A DNA stretch of 64,000 nucleotides from Siphonodentalium dalli (Eukaryota; Mollusca; Scaphopoda; Gadilida; Siphonodentaliidae). Below the pieces are notes generated by a model. The model had not been told where the DNA came from, did not search any database, and was given only the letters and a program-made list of their open reading frames with translations. Both the position numbers and the translations under genes were made by a program. Location of the stretch: assembly GCA_032622095.1 (NCBI GenBank), contig CP136064.1:113386004-113450003 (forward strand), written 5' to 3'. Numbering within the stretch: the stretch's first letter is position 1; each line of letters begins with the position of its first letter. Shown in pieces: positions 58,141 to 64,000 of this stretch.

Positions 58141-61100
58141 CCAATTGGATCAGCTAAAATCAAATTTCAAAAAGGTCAAGAAGGTTCAGGAGACAATTCC
58201 GGAAGATGAATATGAGATACATGTCTCAGAGTTACAGAAAGTTTGGCAGTCGAGTGACGATGCGCATGTAAACATCCTGCTGAAAACCACGTATAACAAC
58301 AGGAGGCAGTGGATAGAAGGTCTACCAAATGGGCATATTGAAGAAATATGGACCATGTTTCCATGCTTTTCAACACCAAAATATGTAAGCATTTCAATAT
58401 TCATACTAGTAAAATAATAAAAAGTTAATTTTAAATGAAGATGGATATATAATACCAACACCCAATCCGATCTATTATATATCATTTACTGTGATAGAAA
58501 ATTTAATATATTGTTTACATATATTTTATAATATTCTAAATTCTCACGAAAAACAAGGCTTTGATTACTTGTAAATCTTGATGCTTGGCACTCAATGGAC
58601 CATCTTCAGAAATTAATTGATTACCTGTACATTACATGTATCACCATACACATACTAGTAATATGATACACTTATCATTTGAAAGAGTAGCGCAATACAT
58701 TGAATTTACAATTAATCATTACAGCGTTTGAATGTATTCTGAGATTGCGCTTTTAAGATGCAGTTTCATCCATTTATCCAATGTATATTATAAACCTTCT
58801 CAAGTGGTTACAATAAGAATTTGGAATATTAAATATGTTCACTTGCTTTCTCATGCCAACTTGTGTTTGGGAGCCTATCAGGATTACTTGACATTTTAAG
58901 ACAAATGAATTACATTATTGAATATTTCTAAATAAAAGTGTTATATCTCAGAGTTGGGTGTGTGTACAGCAGATACATTTAGGTCAGGCTAAGAAAAACA
59001 AATGTATTTTTTTAAGGCTTATCAAATTGCCTCATCTATCTTTGCAGCTTACCACGGAATTCCTTATGATTCTGGGCTCGTACAGAAATGGCTCCGAGAT
59101 TACTGAACGTCTTAGCAAATTCTTCAGCAGCTTCTCCTCCGAAGTGTCAACAGAATCAGTGGTGAGATTTTGCAGAATCAAATAGTTTTTACTTGACTGA
59201 ATATTGCAGACCAATCAATTATGAGAGATATATTTTATGCATGCTTGAAGTGGTGGAACGTATATTATCCTTATTATCCTTGGAGGGGGATGCTGGGAAA
59301 TTAGAACATCATACGAAGCGATTGGCAAAATAATTATGTGCATTAGAAAATTAGAGTATTTACGGTAATTCCTGGAAAAACCGGCATGCAATTTTTGTCT
59401 TCCTTTGATCTTTCAGTTTCGAGTTTCATTGCACACATGAAAATTAAATTGATTTAATCGGCCTAGTATTAAAATGAAAGTACGCGGGGTGCTGGGAAAT
59501 TATAACGTTGTATGAAGCTATCAGCAAAATAACTATGTGCGATTTGGCCCATTATATTTTTGTGAGTGGTAAGACCTTGATTCTTTTTCTTCAGGTAACA
59601 GGAATCGAGACCTTCATCAAAACATGGAAATGGTTGGAGAAGCAGACTGGCTTTTTCAAAGGGAAAGGGCAAAAGACAAAGTCGGTCATTGATGTCAAAA
59701 AGGTAAGATCCAACACTTTTCCCTGTTTGTGATGACTTTATGTAAATTCTTGAGTTCCCAAAATGATAAATTTATTGCCTAATTCTGTCATCAATTGAGC
59801 TAACACATGTGACTTAGCAGACAGATTAAATTTTAGAAATATAAAATGCATGTATATTATTATTTTTGGCACTTTTCCGTCATCTGTCTATCAATGACGT
59901 CTCTACCATTGCCTATGCAGGGCTTAACATCCATTGGAAGTGAGGAGAATCAAATTTATTCTGATCTTTTGATAGTTAAGAATCTAAATATAAGCATGAT
60001 GTGCCAAAATCAGATTACGAGTGCCGCAGCCATGAGCGGGGGTGGGTTTGGAAGCACGTGTGTTTATGATTTGCTTCATTCTAGAGTGAACGAATCAATT
60101 CGTTTTGAGCATTTTATGTGTACCATACCATAGTATGGTACACATAATATCTACGTCTGGATTGACCACTCGTCGTTAGTCCGTCCGTTTGTCCGTAGAC
60201 ACTTTATACATGGTGCGATAACTCAAACATGATCTAAATGATCAGAACCAAATTTTGTGTATGAGTTTCTCAGACCAAATTTATACAGATTGAGTACAAA
60301 TATGGGTCTGATCCAAGTTTTGTTTACGGAGTTATGGAACTTATGGCCCTTTTTTTACTTAGAATTCGCACATGCTACGATAACTCAAAAAACTGTTGTT
60401 TGATCGGAACCAAATTCGGTATCTGAGTTTCTCAGCCCAAACTACAGATCAAGTTCAGATATGAGTTTGATCAACAGAGTTATGGTCCTTTTTCCCAAAA
60501 AAAATTAAATTAATTTTTTTTTTAATTTCAACTCCTAACTCATTTTATACACAAAAAAAAAACATTTCAAATATTTTTATTATTAATAATTACTGAGACT
60601 CATTTGAAGGTACTCAATCCTATTAAGCCCCCTAAATTACTATTTCTTTGGCTCCAAGGGTAATAAATATTTGATTTGAGTCGAGGAACCCACCAATCTA
60701 AGCTCAGAGTGATCAGATATAGATTTTTGAAGTTTGTTATTTCTAGAGATGTTTACTAATAATAGTCCCCACAAACACTTATTCTTAAGGACGAATATGG
60801 ATAACTCTAAATTCAAGTGGTAATAATAATGCAGTTTTGACCGAGCTCATCCTTTTGACGGCGTGTTTCTGGGCCACAAACAATAGAAATAACAAAACTT
60901 CAAATATAAATATCTGATCACTCGGAGCGTTGATGGGTAGGTTCCTCGTCTCGAGTCAAATAGTTTTTACCCCCGAAGCCAAAGAAATCGTAATTTATGA
61001 GTGTCAGATCGGATTGAGCACATTTAAACATTTATTATTATGGACTAAGTCCTTAAAACCACAAATATTAATTAGAATGTGTCTTCCATTCTAGGGTGTA

Positions 61101-61430
61101 ATGTCTGAAGACTTGGATAAAGAAACGAAAACAGATCATCAGACAGCCCCAAAATTAGTGCTCTTTCTTTCGGAGGACAGCGGAGAGATGGAGGGAGCAG
61201 CTGTTGTAGGCGATGGTGTTCGGACTTGGTTGCATAGTAATGACCCATGTGAAGCTGTTCTCTGCCTCTTGGCCATTTATTATGTTGGTCATCTGTCATA
61301 TCCAAAAATTTATCAGTGTATGTTAGGGCTTTTGCAACAATTTGTTCTGAAATGTCAGTTTACAGAGCAAAAATCTTCTAACTTCACAACATTTGTCAAG
61401 AAATATGAAAAACGTCTGATGCTCGAGTGA
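58141..61430 (+). CDS. SAMD3-like protein, last four exons (partial gene)
   Basis: Four exons with clean GT/AG borders, all introns in phase 0: 58141-58384 (acceptor AACAACAG, donor GTAAGC), 59048-59161, 59595-59702, and 61095-61430 with TGA. Together they encode about 266 residues. The order is a basic start (FKKVKKVQ), TRR-like YNNRRQWIEGLPNGHIEEIW, a FP...LTTEFLMIL segment, a linker, then the C-terminal domain APKLVLFLSEDSGEMEGAAV ... LCLLAIYYVGHLSYPKIYQC. This layout resembles the C-terminal part of fish and invertebrate 'SAMD3-like' proteins of unknown function; the match is from memory. No SAM domain or 5' exons are visible, and a LINE fragment sits directly upstream, so the gene may be truncated. 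No stop or frameshift was found. Confidence 0.6.
60127..60545. repeat. Repeat in intron 3 (GTCCGTCCG / GATAACTCAAA type)
   Basis: Starts with GTTAGTCCGTCCGTTTGTCC, then GTAGACACTTTATACATGGT, and has two diverged units of about 150 bases (GCGATAACTCAAACATGATC / ACGATAACTCAAAAAACTGT; GAGTTTCTCAGACCAAATTT / GAGTTTCTCAGCCCAAACTA). It resembles dispersed repeats common in marine invertebrates. It ends in A/T-rich runs. Confidence 0.6.
60602..61035. mobile_element. 430-bp MITE in the last intron
   Basis: Arms of about 190 bases: GGTACTCAATCC, ATTTCTTTGGCTCCAAGGGT, TTTGATTTGAGTCGAGGAAC on the left. The complements of GATCGGATTGAGCAC, CCCGAAGCCAAAGAAAT and GTTCCTCGTCTCGAGTCAAA are on the right. It lies 60 bases before the final exon and shares its middle with 34650-34810. 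Confidence 0.75.
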
Positions 61431-62150
61431 ATGCCAATTGATGTACATACCTACACATCCCTGGTTAAGTGGTTCTGCTGAGTTGCTATGATGTTAGAAG
61501 GGCAAACTGATGTTGTAAGAAAAAGTACCATTATTTATTTTTGCAGTGTTTGGTTAAGTACTCTATTAAGCGATTTGAGAAAAAACAGTGTCTACTAAAT
61601 ATCCGATGATGTTAAATTTTGCTATATATATATACCGGTATATATGAACTGGACTACAGAAAAATGGTCAAGGAAATGAAACTACTTAATATATGTTTTA
61701 ATAATGCCTGTGCTGGTATTTGTAAAATGATATGAATAGCCAGTCATCTTGATTATGGTCTATTTGCAACAACCAACACATCAATTGTTAAAATATTTCG
61801 CAATATACATGTATATCTTGAATGTTTTAAACACACACAACTGCTTTTCTTCGATTCGTTAAATCATGAACAGCAAAAATGATAACTTAGGTAAAATAAT
61901 TCATTTTCTTAACAGCATCATTTATTTCTACCAGCACCAAAGCAATTCAGCAAGATCATCCAAAATCATAGCAAATTAACAGGACCAGAGGGCGAGTCAC
62001 AGGCTTTGGTATATGCATTATTAACTGATATGTATATGTGGCCTTATAACAATCAATCTGCAGCACAGTATCTGAGACTGCATCTGATTTAACATTTTTC
62101 TGTGGGATCCACCACATGAATAGTTGGAGTTTCTTGATTATGAGGAGTAT
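61431..62150. other. 3' flank of the SAMD3-like gene
   Basis: AT-rich, no ORF or strong repeat. A TATATATATACCGGTATATATG palindrome lies near 61626. No convincing poly(A) signal was chosen. Confidence 0.4.
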
Positions 62151-62154
62151 CTAT

Positions 62155-62345
62155 TTTTAATCCTTTTATGATGGGATCTGCGCTGGTGCAGCACTTAAGA
62201 TCCTGTGCCAGTGCATTCTCTTATAAATGTGAGTCCGGATCCCATAGACGGTCTTACATATTTGAGAGAAAGCACTGGCTTACAAGGTCAATGTAAATGT
62301 TGTTAGGCCAATGTATTCTCTTATATTTGCGAGGCTCCAGTTATG
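62155..62345. mobile_element. Decayed MITE related to 22807-23065
   Basis: TTAATCCTTTTATGATGGGA, then TCTGCGCTGGTGCAGC, matches the complement of the end of the 22.8-kb element. CATTCTCTTATAAATGTGAG and TTGAGAGAAAGCACTGG preserve the internal hairpin. Confidence 0.6.
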
Positions 62346-62547
62346 GAGGGTTAACAAATCATGAAATCAATGGGAATAACTGTTGTAGCTCTGCATGTTC
62401 AGAACAATAGTACTGGCTAGGTATGCCATTGTTTTGTCACAAACAGCTTTCTCTGTTTTGACAACTCATCTTTTGGTGCTAAAGATATATTGTTGCTGCT
62501 TTCTATTCTCAATCTTATATATTTAGAAAAGTTGATATATTTAACAT

Positions 62548-62915
62548 TTTAACGGTACTGATGGCCATGGTTGTAGGTTATAATTTAGACAAATAAGTTA
62601 CCATATTATGAATTTACTCATGAATATACTATAATAGTACACTATAATGATAGTATGAATGCGATATTACCCACAAAACACACTTTGTGTGAACTAAGCA
62701 TTTGTTTATATACATGACATAATTAGTGTTTGATAAGCAAAATAATGAACAAAGTGGACATTTTTTTTCCGAGAGTGATTTACTGTGACCAATCAATATT
62801 GAAATATCTTGAGTGACGAGGATTAGTGAGCGCCTTATCGGTATGTTATAAATAATCTGGCTTCAATTTTAACCAAAGATTTATAACACAATACACAGCG
62901 CAAAGGCCATCCGTA
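62548..62915. mobile_element. Decayed MITE related to 30790-31197
   Basis: The left end ACTGATGGCCATGGTTGTAG, then GTTATAA, and the complement of TTATAACACAATACACAGCG, then CAAAGGCCATCCGTA, match the termini of the 30.8-kb element with substantial drift. Confidence 0.45.
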
Positions 62916-63310
62916 TATTTAATTGAATAACTTATGGCACCATCTACAATGTTATGCCTATTTTCATATGCTTTTGTGCTGAATTTTCAAGGATATATTC
63001 ATGGCTCCAGACCGAATTACGACACATCTATCGTTAGGTCATTAGTATGTAGAAATTATAGCAACATATTAAATATGTTTATAATGCAGTCTTTTAATGT
63101 GTTAATATCTATGTGAAACATAATTTGTATACACCAGTACTATGAGCAGTCATGGAAAATAGCACATTTTGACATTACCACAGAGAACTATTGGAATAAC
63201 TCAGTTGTATTAGGTGCAAGGCAGCAAACATTTTGGAATTATATATACCCGGTAGATTACTTTGTAGCAATTCGTTTTGGACTTTGTGTAGGCAAGCTGT
63301 TTTTTTTGTT
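62916..63310. other. No feature recognised
   Basis: One 60-codon frame (62934-63116) with a hydrophobic start and no known domain. AT-rich. Confidence 0.4.
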
Positions 63311-63319
63311 TTTTTTTAA

Positions 63320-63656
63320 AGGGGGACTGTACCAGTGTACCCTAAATCTGGCATTTTATAGGATCATCTCCTTTTATAACAGAATCAATGGAACAAATGA
63401 ATAAATTAGAGCCATGGATGAGCGCAAAATACACTCATGTGTTCTAATAACAATGCAAACATCATGATAATTATAATTAAAATGAGTCATGTATTCATAT
63501 TCATTATAATTACCATGTTATTTGCATCGTTCATAGAGCATATGAGTGGATTTTGCACTAATACATGGCTCAAATTCATTCATTTCTTTCACATAATCTG
63601 TTGAGTATAAAAGGAGATGGTCCCAAAAATTACTGGATTTAGTATACATTACCCCT
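63320..63656. mobile_element. 337-bp palindromic MITE with TTAA ends (piggyBac-like)
   Basis: Flanked by TTAA at 63316-63319 and 63657-63660. The termini AGGGGGACTGTACC and the complement of TACATTACCCCT match. The arms pair almost throughout: ACCATCTCCTTTTATA-type words; GAGCCATGGATGAGCGCAAA against ATTTTGCACTAATACATGGCTC; ATTATAATTA at the centre. Non-autonomous, no ORF. Confidence 0.85.
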
Positions 63657-63660
63657 TTAA

Positions 63661-64000
63661 GGTCTCAAGAATATTGAGAAACGTATAAATTTTCCTATTG
63701 CATTACTGCTAAGGTAAAAAAAAATAGTGATATTTCCGGACATTCGCCGCTACTATTGTACTAACCCGTGAAAAAATTAATAAATGCAAAAACCTAATTA
63801 AAATTTCCTTTATTATCTCTGATTATATTGTTCTGGCCCCGAATAAAGGTACATGTAGTTAGGCTCATTTGTGTTAAAATCCCACCATTACAGTGCTTAT
63901 TTAGCACCCTATGTTTATTACAAGTCCCTTGGAAAAACAGATGAATATAATCCATATATGAATGTTAAAAAAAATAAAAAATTATTTACCCCCCCCCCTA
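63661..64000. other. AT-rich end of window
   Basis: No gene. Ends in a poly-C run. Confidence 0.5.

Noticed and set aside
1-64000. LTR retrotransposon or retrovirus
   Set aside because: No LTR pair, gag-type knuckle plus protease, or integrase HHCC motif was found; the Cys/His knuckles seen belong to LINE ORF2 ends.

Overview
This window is AT-rich eukaryotic DNA, most likely from a marine invertebrate animal. The signs are spliced genes with GT/AG introns, CR1/jockey-type LINE pieces (one with a 2A peptide), P-element-like and Polinton-like genes, many MITEs, long tandem arrays, and frequent short words such as ACATGTACATG and CCGGTA. I cannot name the species. There is no bacterial-type gene organisation. 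Most of the window is mobile or repetitive DNA. Only one stretch (58.1-61.4 kb) looks like an ordinary host-type spliced gene, and it is partial.

Layout. 0-3 kb: an E-box-rich minisatellite, a small intact ORF, and a broken adenain-like cysteine protease. 3-17 kb: a repeat jungle. It holds a dispersed repeat in GA-rich DNA, a GAAGGTTC minisatellite, two arrays of a roughly 120-bp unit carrying TCAAGGTCA words, a 4.1-kb TIR element (7094-11211) that splits an older repeat, and a chain of head-to-tail elements sharing one head and one tail (13.6-16.6 kb). 17.7-39.8 kb: a segment bounded by two inverted arms. It holds PIF1-like helicase exons, a decayed P-element/THAP9-type transposase, a SAP-ending protein of unknown function, and several nested MITEs and hairpins. 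40.4-44.7 kb: two LINE fragments in opposite orientations, the second with a 2A ribosome-skipping motif.

The outstanding feature is at 46120-54519: an 8400-bp, almost perfect palindrome. Its two arms of about 4.07 kb each carry an identical, intact 601-codon gene for an A32/FtsK-type packaging ATPase of Polinton (Maverick)/adintovirus type. The palindrome starts with AG, ends with CT, and is flanked by an exact 6-bp target-site duplication (GCGGGT). It sits inside the first ORF of a LINE, whose reading frame is continuous across the empty site. It therefore appears to have integrated as a finished palindrome: a snap-back or head-to-head Polinton derivative in which nearly all of the element is terminal inverted repeat. 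The centre is an asymmetric, CGG-rich block flanked by extra inverted copies of the terminal sequence.

55.4-64 kb: the rest of the LINE ORF1, another LINE 3' fragment, the last four recognisable exons of a SAMD3-like gene with MITE-filled introns, and several MITEs. The last MITE is a palindrome bounded by TTAA. Apart from the two ATPase copies and possibly the 58-61 kb gene, every long protein-coding stretch I recognise is broken by frameshift, stop or deletion.
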